Source: Euglena gracilis (lineage: Eukaryota; Euglenida; Euglenophyceae; Euglenales). From it: DNA of 64,000 nt. The stretch is from contig CP154955.1 in NCBI GenBank assembly GCA_039621445.1, forward strand, positions 4,645,284 through 4,709,283. Reading direction: 5' to 3'. How positions within the stretch are numbered: position 1 is the stretch's first letter; every line of letters begins with the position of its first letter. Under the pieces are notes generated by a model. The model saw nothing but the letters and a program-made list of their open reading frames with translations, was not told the DNA's origin and ran no database searches. A program made the translations under genes and the position numbers. Positions 11,612 through 22,227 of this stretch are shown one piece after another.

Positions 11612-13605
11612 AACACAAACGTGCGCGCGCACACAGTGGACACCCGAACGTGATACCCCCAGTGTTATTTTTTCTGGGCTGAACTTCACCTCGGGGGGAT
11701 AAAACCACCATTGAATCCAAATATGAAAACACCAACAAACATTTTGTGGAAATCTCCATTCGTCACGTTTACACTTGGGCAGCTTGAGAGACCAAAAAAA
11801 ACCCGGGAGGCAGGGGAGGGGGCTTGCCACTTGTAGGGGTTGTATTTGGGGGAGGCATGTCAAAATAAAAGGAACATTGGCCAATGTGGAATTGTCAAAA
11901 TCGATTTCCCTCCGTCTCCGCAACTGCAAGAAATATCCCCATACATTTGGGAACCTCAAAAAGCTGAAGTTGTAGAGCTCTGAAAGGAAGGCTGAATTGT
12001 CCTTCACAAGGGACTGTGGACTGTGGCGTTTTTTTAAAAAACCAGGGAGGTTCGGTATGTCTGACAAGGACCCTTAGCCACCAGGGGGGAATACGCATTT
12101 TGCCGTGCCGAGGGGTTCGACCCCCATGGGGGGGGAGGTATGCCAAACCTCCCCCACTCACACAGCCCAACGGGGGAAGTGGTCTGGGGCCGGACCCACG
12201 CTTTGGGGCTCAATTTCAACATTTCACGTCAAAAAAAATAACAAACTCAGTTTCACAATTCAAGCAAGCATTGCGCAGATGGGCTCCTGTTACCAAACCA
12301 GGGTTTTTTGAAAAAGCTTGGATCCCAGGGGTTCCGCCAGACCGGGAAGCACGGGGGTTCGAACCTCCCCTACTATCTCGAAACAGATTTTCGGTTTCGC
12401 GGGCCGGCAAAGGCCCGGATGCAAAGGCCCGAGCTTGTTTTAGTTGAAATGGTCTTGACTTTTTTGTTGAAAATAAACCCAAAATCCCTGGTTTAAAAGT
12501 TTTCATCGGAGATATGAGGCAAAATTACCAAATCCTGAAAATGTGCATGCATTTTGCCTTTCCTGGTCATAAATTTTCGATATGTGAGCCATTTTCTTTG
12601 GGATTTTGACATAGAGGTGACATAGAAGGATAGAGGAGGTTGACCTACCTCAACCTTTATCCCATGGATCCCAGAAGTAAATCTGATTGCAGCCAATGCA
12701 ATAGCTGTCTCCACTCCTTTTCCTCGACTCCCCCTCCTTCCTATAACTTATGAGCCCCTCAGGCGACAAGGAACACATTTTTAAATGGGAATCTGCCAAA
12801 TCAAACTGTGAATATGCACAATAAACAAATCGTTAAGGGAAACAAGCTAATTGCAACCAGGGGTTTCCTTAAAGACCCTGAGGGGTCCATTTGGCTTACT
12901 GGAAAAAGGTTCGACCCCAGGGGGATGGGGTCAACAAGCTGGCAATGTTTCTCAGCCAACAGCTCCCAGCTGGGCTTTTGAGAGGGTTGCGGGGGTTTTC
13001 ACAACAAAAATCTTTTGGCAGAAAGATTCCAACTCAACTAAATTTCTTCTTCCGGTTTTGAGTATCACCTAAATCCAGCCCGCCTGCTAGCTGGTTGAAA
13101 AAAAAACCTAAGGGCAACCTTTTCCTTTGAACAGAGACAAGACATCCCAAAAAAAAAACACTTGTGCAGAGAAGGTGGACCCAATGTTTCATGAATGTGA
13201 TAAATGCCTCGACACAGTGGGTGGCTCGGATCATGTACAGGTGATTGTGTCATCAGTGATCGAATGTGCTCGCGCTGTAGGGCGGCTAGGGCAGAAGCAC
13301 GTGCTGAAACAACACTGGGCGCGCGTTGGGGCGACATCAACGGTGGAAGATTCCTGGAAAGCAAAGGCAAAATTGTTATAATTCTAAACGTTGAAAGAGT
13401 CTATGAAATAAGTTTGCTCTAATGCGCTCCAGAGTTTCAAAAAAAAACGAAAATACACAGTGGCTTGGCAGGATGCTCAGCCTTCCGACTTGTACCTGGG
13501 GGGAGGGGGCAACCCCCCTCCCCGCTGTGCTGAGAAGACCTCAATTTTCTCGGCACCACCTAAGGCATTTTTTGCTCAAAACAGGGGGGGGGGATGCGCT
13601 GGACG
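11612..13605. other. No gene recognised
   Basis: Only short unconnected open frames. A GGGGGTTCGAACCTCCC palindrome near 12353 resembles a tRNA B box, but no tRNA folds around it. C/G runs occur near 12120 and 13500. Confidence 0.35.
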
Positions 13606-13609
13606 GCCC

Positions 13610-14045
13610 TCGGAAAAAATGCGCAAAAATGCGCAAAAAAATGCGCAAAAAAATGCGCTGAGTTTGTGACATTCCTAAGGGAAAAAGGACTTAGACAAAT
13701 TTCCAACAGTAAACCCAAAATTAAACCAAAATCACCAAAAAGAGCTGAAATGAAGGCATTTTGGCCAAAAAAGTGCGAAAATGGGTTCGATGGTAACAGA
13801 AATGGGTCAGTTGAACGTGGGCAAAATTCGGTGAGCATGTGATTTGGGTGGAAAATGTGCAAAAATTGAAAATGTGCAAAATTGGGCAAAAAATGCGCAA
13901 AAAAAATGGACAATGTGCCAGAATGGGGGGGGAAATTGCAAAAAATGCGCAAATAAATGCGCAAAAATGCGCAAAAATGCGCATTTTTGAAAAATTGACA
14001 AAAAATGCGCAAAAAAAAATGCGCAAAAATGCAAAAAAAAATACG
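13610..14045. repeat. Degenerate array of ATGCGCAAAAA words
   Basis: ATGCGCAAAA or AATGTGCAAAA recurs more than a dozen times, in two clusters (13617-13660 and 13855-14035) separated by A-rich sequence. The minus-strand FCAFLRIFLRIF-type frames are translations of this repeat. Confidence 0.75.
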
Positions 14046-14203
14046 AAACGCATTTCCCCCCCCCTGTCAAAATCTGATATTTCATGCCTCTTTAAAACAG
14101 AACCTTGGTTTTTATTGATGTCATTTTTCATTTGGTTGTTCTTTTTAACAACTGGCCAAAATGGACTGGAATAAATACATTTTTTGTCTTCCGCTTTCCC
14201 CCC

Positions 14204-14268
14204 TGAAACCGTGTTTGGGCCGATTTCGAGACTTTAAGTCTTAAATCTTCGCCCAAAACACGGTTTCA
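14204..14268. repeat. Inverted repeat, arms about 17 bp
   Basis: TGAAACCGTGTTTGGGC (14204-14220) pairs with GCCCAAAACACGGTTTCA (14251-14268) with one bulge. The centre itself contains the palindrome GACTTTAAGTC. Confidence 0.8.
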
Positions 14269-14270
14269 AA

Positions 14271-14378
14271 CAAGAACAGAGTTTTGGGCCAAGGTTTTAG
14301 GGGGGCCCAGGGGCGACCGCGGCGCCGCGGTCCCCGCCCCTGGGCTCCCCCTAACTCTTGGCCCAAACACAGTTCTTG
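14271..14378. repeat. Large GC-rich hairpin, arms about 53 bp
   Basis: The left arm starting CAAGAACAGAGTTTTGGGCC and the right arm ending GGCCCAAACACAGTTCTTG are complementary nearly throughout, meeting at a GCGGCGCCGC centre. Only a few mismatches and single-base bulges are present. A telomere-like tract follows at 14384. Function unknown; an extruding cruciform or an ultra-short foldback element are possible. Confidence 0.85.
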
Positions 14379-14383
14379 CAATA

Positions 14384-14407
14384 AACCCAAACCCTAACCC
14401 TAACTAA
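14384..14407. repeat. Interstitial telomere-like tract
   Basis: AAACCCAAACCCTAACCCTAA is about two and a half CCCTAA-type units, too short to be a chromosome end. It directly follows the hairpin at 14271-14378. Confidence 0.6.
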
Positions 14408-14517
14408 GGTCATTTGTGCCTAAATCGATTTGCCTAAATTTCCCCCTATCCCCCCATGTCCCCCCCCCTCCCGTGTCCTGACTCCCCCCTGGAAAGCAGA
14501 AAAATCATCTTTTTAAC

Positions 14518-14590
14518 CTTGTGGACGGATGAACGGACAGACGGAAGGACGTGAAGGACGGACAGAAAGACAGACGGACGGATGGAGGAT
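14518..14590. repeat. Decayed GACG/GACA microsatellite
   Basis: GGACGGA, GGACAGAC and related tetramers repeat imperfectly. Similar GGAC arrays occur at 22466 and 23025. Confidence 0.7.
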
Positions 14591-15314
14591 AAAATTCCTT
14601 TGATGTGGATGATGGCTGGGCAAATGGCCGGAGGGACGGAAGCCTGGGTTGGTCCATAAATTTTCAGGTAACACAGCTTCACCCAGACTGTGCCCCATGC
14701 CCAGGGAGACGTCTCTTTTGGCCCTCGCCACAAGGAGAACCTACTCATGACTCCCTGTGCGCCCACAGGTCGATGGTGTGTATGCGGTGGGTGATGTTCG
14801 GAAAGTGTTCCATGTAGAGGTGTTCATGTAACCGCGATGTGACCACGATGTAACCGCGATCTGAACAAGGCGTGGCACGAAGTCTCAAAGCGACTCCCAT
14901 ATTTTGACTACCTTGATTGTTTTCCCGAAAAATTCAGATCAAAAATGCTCATTCATTTTCATATATCCAGGGGAGAGTGGGCAGGCATTATCATTAGGCA
15001 CCATTTCATCAAGGGGAGGTTGGAGTCAGGATTTTTCCCAATGCGCCGAGGGTGAAGCACAAAGACTTGCCGCGCCTGAACGCTACATCTGGAATAAATT
15101 TATCCCCATTTGTTAAACCCCTGAGGAAGCGGAGAGGTTGGGCAGGTAGAAAAGACTTATTCCCGACTTCAGGGGCAAGAGGTCGTGTCGCCATGTCGGG
15201 AAGCAGCAGGGTCTTTGTGAACTTGGTTGATGTCTTGCACAGTGTGCGGCGACCAGGGTACAGGGCACGGATTGGACGTACATAGGAGATCAGGCAGTAG
15301 ACTTTGGTCATTTT

Positions 15315-15705
15315 GACCCCCTCCCCCCCCTTATGGTGAAGTTCACCATTTGAAAGTTCACCGGGGGGTCCCGGACCCCCCCCCCTGCCTAACCCATCGG
15401 TAAACTTCACCGGTGAAGTTCACCAAGAGAGCACTTTTTGGCCAAAAAATGGCCAACAAACGACATTTTGGGCAAGTTTTCGGAAATTTCGATAAAATTC
15501 CATGAAGCATCAACCTCAAAATGACCATTTTGAGAGGAAAGGAGCAAAATTTCACCCTTGAAAATTTCACCCCCAACCATCAAAACGGTGAAGTTCACCG
15601 GTGAACTTCACCGCCGAAAGCACCCCCCTCCCCCCCCCCGGTGAACGTTCACCAGTGAAATTCACCGGGGGGTCCGCAGCCCCCCCCCCCCGTACTGCCT
15701 AACCT
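15315..15705. repeat. Cluster of GGTGAAGTTCACC palindromes with C/G runs
   Basis: GGTGAAGTTCACC or its variants occur near 15333, 15395-15425, 15590-15615 and 15640-15668. Several abut to form GTGAAGTTCACCGGTGAACT. CCGGGGGGTCC and long C runs accompany both ends, so the whole segment can fold on itself. Confidence 0.7.
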
Positions 15706-16189
15706 CCATATTTTTCAGGGGGGGCCAGGGCAGGACGGAGTTGCGCACACAAGGGATTCTATTATTTTAGGGACTCTGAACAATTACCTACAGCGCTGCA
15801 ATGCAACAAAAAAAACTGAGTAGGAGATACCCTTGGCGACCGAGGGCTTCCAAGGCGACCGTGGGCTGACGATGGTCCCCTTCCCAGGCCAAAACCAGGA
15901 GCCCATTGGGAAGACGTCATCAATAAATTTTTAATCTCTCCACGGGATCGAATCACTCCACCTTGTGAGGAGCAACGATGGAAGCGGAGAAAAAAATCCA
16001 ATCCAAAAACCGAAAACAGCATGAGCATAAAATCTCCAAATTTTCAAATTTTGCTGGTCGACTTAAATCTTAAAAAACGAAGCAAAGTGGGAAGAAGGGG
16101 CCCTGAGCGAGAAATTGGTGATGGATTTTTTGGTGGTCGCTAGTGACCATTGGTGGCCAGGCTATCACCAATAATCTAGCGATCACCAA

Positions 16190-16425
16190 TAATAAGTCCC
16201 CCCCCTAAGCCCCCCCCCCCCAACCCCCCCCAGCCCAACCCCCCCCCCAAAAAAACACTCGAATGTGAAAGAAAATGACTTGAAACCCACCGAATTGCCT
16301 TCAATACCATGCCCCCCATCCCGATAGTGTCCCCCCAGCCCGATACCCCCCCCCTATTTGGCTAATGGCCGGGCTCCTTCGGGACCCCCAATTAGCCAAT
16401 TGGGGGGGGGGCGATTGGGGGGGGG
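16190..16425. repeat. C-run block and C/G-capped foldback, copy 1
   Basis: C runs fill 16198-16255. At 16346-16411 a foldback has TTTGGCTAATGGCCGGGC on the left and AATTAGCCAATT on the right, with a C8 run before and a G10 run after. Almost the same 66 bp are found at 48293-48360, 32 kb away. Confidence 0.75.
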
Positions 16426-16429
16426 GGGG

Positions 16430-18175
16430 TTGAGGGTAGTGTCCCATACCCCACATAGGGGAGGACGCCCAAAACGCATCCCTCCTAGAAACTGGTGCAA
16501 GATCGTGCTGCCGCAGCAATGGAAAGCCATTTTGGGCAATATGATGCAGGGATGGGCAACTTGGACTCCGCAGACGATTTTTTCTCGTTTTTTGCGAAAA
16601 AAAGGAAAATTCGCAAAAAATGGAAATTTCGCAAAAAACCAAAGCGCGAAAGGAAAGTGTTTCCTATTTGTTCTGTTTTCAGGCTGCCCATATGGAGGAC
16701 ATGGCTGACAAGTCTGGTTCATCCCCTGGCTCTTGGTCATAATGTTGGGATCCCTTTGTGCAATAGTGGAGGACGCCGGCCTTCAACAGTCATGTGGCGG
16801 AACTGGAGCGGCATTTCAGGTTCGGACAAAATCTTATTTTCCCCCCTATTCTGAACTTCTTCTTCCAGGCCTGTCACTCGGGACGCTGTTTGGAAGGTGG
16901 CAAAGTGTCGCTTCTGCGACTGGTGTCATGCACAGAGTGCTGCTCATCTGGTTTACTTTCTTCGAGCAGTGTTCTGGTTTCAGTGCCAGTACCACCCGAA
17001 TGCGGCTCATTTTCAGAAGCACACGAACTTGGATTTTGGATGTACCGATCAGGTGCACTAATGCTGGAGACGCTGATGCAAGTTTGAGCAACATCACGCT
17101 GGAGCGCCTGTTCAGGTGGGCATGATGCACATGGCCGTGAGCAGCTGACGGCCGAACAAAGGTGTTTTTGCTCCCCTCCACAGAATTTTTTTGTCATTTC
17201 ACTCACTGATGTCTGTGAAGTAAGGAGATCCAGGGCCACCCCCCCCCAGCGAGTGTCGACATTTTTGTTGGGGAAATGCCCTCATCTGTCCTTATGTTGT
17301 ACCGTACAAACCCTACCCTCCCACCACAGGAGCTGTTCGTGAAGGTGAAGGCGAACTCGAGTTTTTGGACGACGGCATCTGATGTTGTCCGTTCTGGTGT
17401 CTCCTTGGATTAATTGGTCACATTTCCTTCTGTTTCACTGTTTTCACTGTTTGCATTTGTTTTTCAGCATGCATTTGTTTTTCAGCACACTGTCTTTCCA
17501 CATTGCAACCAGGAGGTGGTGGTGATCTGGGTGTTGTCCAATTTTTTGTGGGCAGTGTAATTTTTTCAAGACCAAAAAACTGAAAATTGCAAAGTTTTAG
17601 CTGAAACGGCAATTTTTTAAACGGCAAGGGTGATTTTATTTTTCCGGGGGGGGGGGGGAACGACACACGGAAACTGCCCGTTTTTCCTTCAGCCAGGGGG
17701 TTTGGGAGATTTTGAATGCGCGAGGTTGGAAAAATGGGGCCAACACCTGATCGCAGGTGTAAAGATGATTCATCATGAAAACTCGCAAGCGACCCCCTTT
17801 TTGTCACTCGGTCCTGTCCGCCAGCGGCCGCGGGGGTCCACCACAAGCACAAAAGTGCAAACGCCCACTGGCGGACGAAACCCCTGGTAAGTTCATGTTT
17901 TTTAGCACCCTTTCCCAAAAAAAGATCCTTTCTTCGGGATGCTGAGAGCCTTTCTCGTGTCTGGCCGTATACCGTAACCGATGGAAAAAAATTTTACCGG
18001 GTACGGGGAAAATTACCGCAAATTTGCGCTGCAAAATTACCCCGCAAATTTGCCGCCCAACCCTGATATGATGGACCCCCTCTTGAAGGGGAAAAGCTTG
18101 GGGGGTGGTTCGGGTCACGGCGGGGGGGGGGGGGGCATGGGGGAACACCACACTTTCGGTGGCCATCACCAAACC
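16430..18175. other. No gene recognised
   Basis: Contains overlapping frames of 110-166 codons on both strands near 16733-17239 and 17418-17918, none with a motif I recognise. A short direct repeat GCATTTGTTTTTCAGCA lies near 17452-17487. Confidence 0.35.
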
Positions 18176-18179
18176 CAAA

Positions 18180-18300
18180 TTCTTTGTAAAAAATTAACAA
18201 ATTAGGAATTCCCACACCTAAAATTAGAATTTTGACACCGATTTAAGAATTACCAATCTCAAATTTGAAAATTTTGTACCTTGGGTTTGGGAATCTGCCT
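18180..18300. repeat. AATTAGGAAT-type repeat cluster
   Basis: Degenerate copies of AAATTAGGAATTCCCACACC spaced about 20-25 bp apart. The same word family appears at 51545-51700 and, in reverse orientation, at 52395-52720, 55690-55900 and 56065-56105. Confidence 0.55.
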
Positions 18301-18534
18301 GAGAATCTCATCAAATTTGGCACCACCAGCCAAATTTCTTCCGGGAAAAAATTGGCCGAAAAGGGTCGTAGGTCGGGTCACGGGGTCAAGGGGGGGGGGG
18401 GGTGGGAGCGGGGGGAAAACCCCCTTGACCCTGGAGGAGGTTGGGAAGGCGTTGGATTTTATCAACCAGACTTTGTTTTTTCGAACTGACTTCTGACTCC
18501 TCCAAACATCACAAGAACCAAAAGCTTGAAAGCA

Positions 18535-19515
18535 TTAAAGGCTGTGTTTATAGCAACATGGCTTTGGTCAAAGTCTGTGGTTCTAAACACAGACTTTGGC
18601 GTGCCGAAGTCTGTGTTCAGAAACACAGACTCTGACCTAAGTCTGTGTTTCTAAACACGGACTCCGACCAAGAAAACTGTGTTCACAATATCGGGACCCC
18701 GAAACATCCCAATGATGCAGAAATAAATCAAAGAGATTAAACTCAGGACCCAAAGGTCAGAGTCTCCATTGTAGCAAGTGTAGTTGTGGAGACTTGGTCA
18801 GCCGCAAGAACTAACTGACAAAGTGAAGCTGAATTAGGATTCGCTGTACAGATCTGGGACCATCATAAATTCCGGAATAAGAATATGTGGCCACCACAGA
18901 TTTTGGCCGCCGGCTGTGGTCTTCCAAACTAGAATCCTTTCAGAATAGTGGTAACATTACAGTAAAACATGGGGTACACACGTGAAAGATGACACAAGAT
19001 TTACATCGTCTCCTTCCTTTTGCACTTTGCAACGTTGCTAAATGCTTTGGGCGCTGCATCCACGGTCGAAGGGTTCTTTGGTAGGCTCGAAAAAATTGAT
19101 GAGGACCAAGAGGAACCACCCTTGCCTTATATGGTGATCTTTTTGGGGAACCACCCTCTGGGCCACTTTGGGCCACTTGGGACAGAAAAAAAAGGTCAAA
19201 CTCCTTTCATTGGTCTCCATAGAAGAATGTGATCCCATTTTGGACCAGCGCCCCAGCCCCAATTTTTGCCACATGGCCAGAGTTTCCTTCCGCCAATGGT
19301 GCCCAACAACCTTGAAGCCCAATGTAAATGCCTTTGCATATCGCCGAACCATTCCATCTATTGGCATTAATCCAGATTGCGGCAAACAGTTTCCAAAGTT
19401 CTGTTTGTTGTTCAATGCCGCAACACCAAAAAATCTGTTGTCAGTCTGCCGTCCGTCGTCGAGGTTGAGAAACACAGACTTTGACCAAAGCCATGTTGCT
19501 TAAAAAACAGCCTTA
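18535..19515. mobile_element. 0.98-kb foldback element with about 50-bp TIRs
   Basis: The left end (18535-18588), containing GCAACATGGCTTTGGTCAAA and GTCTGTG, is repeated in inverted form at 19464-19515 with only a few differences. Inside the left end, a chain of smaller palindromes follows (AAGTCTGTGTTTCTAAACAC words, 18570-18665). Frames of 145 codons (19038-19475, -) and 111 codons (19168-19503, +) cover the interior but show no transposase motif. It is probably a non-autonomous foldback-type DNA transposon. Confidence 0.7.
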
Positions 19516-19536
19516 AACAACTACGTCTTAAACGCC

Positions 19537-19584
19537 GACTCTGACCTGAGTGTGCGTTTTGAAACGCACACTCAGGTCAGAGTC
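19537..19584. repeat. Perfect 23-bp-arm palindrome
   Basis: GACTCTGACCTGAGTGTGCG begins the left arm (19537-19559), and the right arm (19562-19584) is its exact reverse complement with a 2-base loop. Homology continues outward for about 10 more bases with mismatches (GTCTTAAA words). It lies 22 bp outside the foldback element at 18535-19515, whose sub-repeats also contain ACTCTGACC. Confidence 0.9.
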
Positions 19585-19685
19585 TACATTTAAGACACAA
19601 TTCTTGATATACAGTCATAGAAAACAGAAAATGTGCCAAAGAAGATTAGATAAATCACAATTGGACGTTTTTTTGTTTTTATAAG

Positions 19686-19769
19686 AAAATCCGGGGTTCA
19701 ATCCCGGTTTCCGGTGTGAAAACGGGGGGCGCCGAAGGCGCCCCCCGTTTTGATTGAACCCCGGATTTT
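19686..19769. repeat. Compound hairpin with GGGGGGCGCC stem
   Basis: Outer arms AAAATCCGGGGTTCAATC (19686-19703) and GATTGAACCCCGGATTTT (19752-19769) are exactly complementary. Inner arms AAAACGGGGGGCGCC (19719-19733) and GGCGCCCCCCGTTTT (19737-19751) are also exact, with GAA as loop. A 15-base insert sits on the left side only. GGGTTCAATCCC resembles a tRNA T arm but no tRNA is present. Confidence 0.85.
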
Positions 19770-19859
19770 TCTTAAAACCGTTAACCAAATTCACGGGCTT
19801 CCCCACAGTAGACAAGGGGATCCGAACGAGTTCTCATTCCTAACGAATTTGGTGTTTTT

Positions 19860-20065
19860 AGCGTCAACGGGTGCACTTTGGCCGTCAACGGGTGCACTAT
19901 AGTGCATCCGTTGACGGTGGAATCCGTTAACGGGTGCCCACATGGGAAATCGGGGTCCGTGGGTGCACTATAGCGCACCCGTTGACGGTGGAATCTGTTA
20001 CCGGGTGCCCACATGGGAAATCGGGGTCTATCAACGGGTGCACTATAGTGCACCCGTTGACGGAA
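19860..20065. repeat. Tandem array of 34-bp palindromes, period about 73 bp
   Basis: The palindrome centred on GGGTGCACTATAGTGCACCC occurs at 19883-19916, about 19958-19986 and 20031-20063. It is separated by a spacer containing GTGGAATCCGTTAACGGGTG and CACATGGGAAATCGGGGTC. Matching arrays occur at 20740-20870 and 21583-21647. Confidence 0.85.
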
Positions 20066-20079
20066 TTTGTTTTCTGTTT

Positions 20080-20670
20080 TGTTGTGGGGGGCGCCGTCAC
20101 AGCTATGGAGGTGCATGACGCTGTCACGCGATGCCTTGTTCGGCATGGTCAGGGGGGGACTGGTACTTAACGACAACCGGCACAATTTCCACTCCTTTTT
20201 TGGGGCACGACGCAAATCAGCACACACGAAATGATATACCTCACCACAGACGGAGCAACGAACACTTTTGGCTGCGGCCACCTCGGTGCCACCGAACGCA
20301 CGCACACCACAGTGAGGACACAATGCAACAGAAGGGGGTGCCGGGGGGGGAAAACGGACGGGACAGCGGAAAGCAGTTGGTTCACCGAGGCGCCTTCCGG
20401 CGCGGGATCCGCGTGCCAGTTGAGGTAGGCGGACCAGCGCGCTGCGTTACGTGATGAACTCGCCCCGTCGTCATGGACCGGCATGGATCGAAGGCGCCCA
20501 TCTTTTCCAACCTTGTCCTGCCGCGCTTTCACCCAGGCATCGGACTCCTCCTGCGTTGTGAAAAGTTCATGCGGGTCAATGCACCATCGCGCCCATCCCA
20601 CAAAAACTTCGTCCAAAGTGGCAAAAACAGCCAAAGGGAGGATGGTTGCATGGAGGCAGATGTGTGGCAT
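20080..20670 (-). pseudogene. Degenerate PHD-finger-like coding fragment
   Basis: Two overlapping minus-strand frames (20167-20670 and 19781-20323) read as one coding piece after a frame shift near 20290. The joined C-terminal part shows C-x2-C, a 17-residue gap, C-x2-C-x4-H-x2-C, then either WKLC or, in the other frame, NCAGC. That spacing fits a C4HC3 PHD-type zinc finger, a chromatin-reading fold. Upstream, about 110 residues with WARWCIDPHELFTTQEESDA have no family I can name. The piece lies between two palindrome arrays, so it is probably cargo or remnant transposase of that element. The start is undefined. Confidence 0.35.
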
Positions 20671-20739
20671 GGGCTGTCCCTCCTATTGGCAAGAGAAATA
20701 TCAGAACAATTGATCCGAACCATCTCCAATGACTTGTCC

Positions 20740-20870
20740 CACATGGGAAATCGGGGTCCGTCAACGGGTGCACTATAGTGCACCTGTTGACGGTGGAATC
20801 CGTTAACGGGTGTCCACATGGGAAATCGGGGTCTATCAACGGGTGCACTATAGTGCACCCGTGGACGGAC
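20740..20870. repeat. Second palindrome array
   Basis: Two copies of the 34-bp palindrome unit (near 20758-20791 and 20834-20867) with the same CACATGGGAAATCGGGGTC spacer as at 19860-20065. With that array it brackets about 0.7 kb that contains the PHD-like fragment. Confidence 0.8.
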
Positions 20871-21249
20871 CCCGATTTCTCACGTGGGGAAGCCCGTGAA
20901 TGGTTAACGGTTTTAAGGACAAATGCAACTGTGGAAAAAGAACACCAAAACATTTTTTTTTGAAAAGTCGAAAAGAATTTTTTGTCCAAAACGATGTTTC
21001 AGGCCTCCCCGACTCGGAAAAAAAAACTGTTTTTTGGGCCGAATGATCGTTTTTCACCCCCCCCCCGCCCCCCGTTTTTGGCCCGAAACCAATGGACTTT
21101 GGGGGAAATGGTTTTGAGTTGAAAATGAGCACCAAATACACTTTGGGAACCATTGTTGAATGGACAATATGCAGAAACTCTCGTTGTTTGTGCATGTTGT
21201 TCACTTTCCGCAATTGTGGTTGGTGGTGTTGCCGTGTCCATTGGAGGCA

Positions 21250-21440
21250 TGGGGGTTAGGCTCTGCGGCCGGTTATGGTGTTTGTGGTCTTGTTTCAACG
21301 GTAGGTCCTTCGGCCGTTGTAATTGGCGCTTCGGCCATTAACAAATCTTGTGCACTCTCATCTCTGATTCTCTGGCATCTCTGGCACTGGTGGCGATCTT
21401 TTTTGGGGCATGACTGCGTCCCGCAGGATGTAATTTTATG
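21250..21440 (-). pseudogene. Second, shorter PHD-end-like fragment
   Basis: On the minus strand the stretch near 21375-21420 reads CPKKDRHQCQRCQRIRDE. This parallels the end of the fragment at 20167-20220, where CGTGCCCCAAAAAAG is also present at DNA level. It keeps a C-x2-C pair. It looks like a second diverged copy of the same coding sequence. Confidence 0.25.
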
Positions 21441-21582
21441 GATTTGGCCACATACTTAAGAAGAATGGTGATTATGGAGGGAGGCCAACAGGCACCCTAG
21501 CAACAAGATTGAAGATTGGGTGTTTCCAGCTGATCAATGAGAGTATGGCGAGTGAGAGGAGGTTGATGAGGAATAATTTTGC

Positions 21583-21647
21583 AAGTCTGCGGGCACCCGT
21601 TAACGGATTCCACCGTCAACGGGTGCACTATAGTGCACCCGTTGACG
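21583..21647. repeat. Third palindrome locus, perfect 34-bp palindrome
   Basis: The 34 bases at 21614-21647 equal their own reverse complement. The preceding 21591-21613 carries GGGCACCCGTTAACGGATTC, the spacer of the other arrays in inverted orientation. This copy therefore faces the arrays at 19860 and 20740. Confidence 0.85.
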
Positions 21648-21700
21648 CAATTTTTTTTTGTGAAAATGGACAACCACTCAGCCTGGGGGGTCTCCATGCC

Positions 21701-22227
21701 CCAGGGACGGATGGGAAGCCTTGAGGGGGGGGGGGGTCGCCCCCCCCCTCCCAACACGGAGGGGGGGGGGTGGGTCGGACCCCCCCCTCCTACCTCGAAA
21801 CTGAGGGGGGGCCGAAAAATTTTCGATTTCATGGACGGGTAAAGGGCCGGAAATCGGGTCAAAATCGGTCAAGAATCCCTGATTTTTCTTTTAAAATCGA
21901 TCCAAAAATGCTCGTTTTTTGAAATTTTTTGAACAACTTTTTGGGTGAAAACACCAACACATCAAAAAAAGGGCAATATGTCCAAAAGTCAGCAAAAAGG
22001 GGTGTTTTTGCTCATTTTCCGGCGCGCGGCGCCGGAAGAAAATTTTCTGCTATTTTTGGCACCTGTCAAGGAGGGGGGGGTCGGGGGCCCGGACCCACCC
22101 CCCCCTACCAACATCTAGGGGGGGGGGTGGTCCGGACCCCCCCCCTACCACCTTACCCCCCTGGGGGGGGTCGGGACCTCCCCCCTACCACCTACCTCAA
22201 AACCGAAGGGCTTCCCATCCATCCCTG
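21701..22227. mobile_element. Small TIR element, G-run family, copy 3 (longest)
   Basis: CAGGGACGGATGGGAAGCC near 21702 is the inverted partner of GGGCTTCCCATCCATCCCTG (22208-22227). The interior matches the element at 9278-9678 over 200 bp, plus extra CCGGACCCCCCC and ACCAACATCTAGGGGG blocks. There is no coding capacity. Confidence 0.75.

Noticed and set aside
12345-12375. Second tRNA B-box-like palindrome GGGGGTTCGAACCTCCC
   Set aside because: No acceptor or D arm at the required distances.
14384-14407. Chromosome end
   Set aside because: Only about two telomere-like units, with sequence continuing on both sides.
19686-19705. T-arm-like GGGGTTCAATCCC
   Set aside because: It is the arm of a larger palindrome, and no tRNA folds around it.
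19860-20065. CRISPR array (repeat-spacer appearance)
   Set aside because: The 'spacers' are identical between units, no cas genes are present, and the window is eukaryotic.
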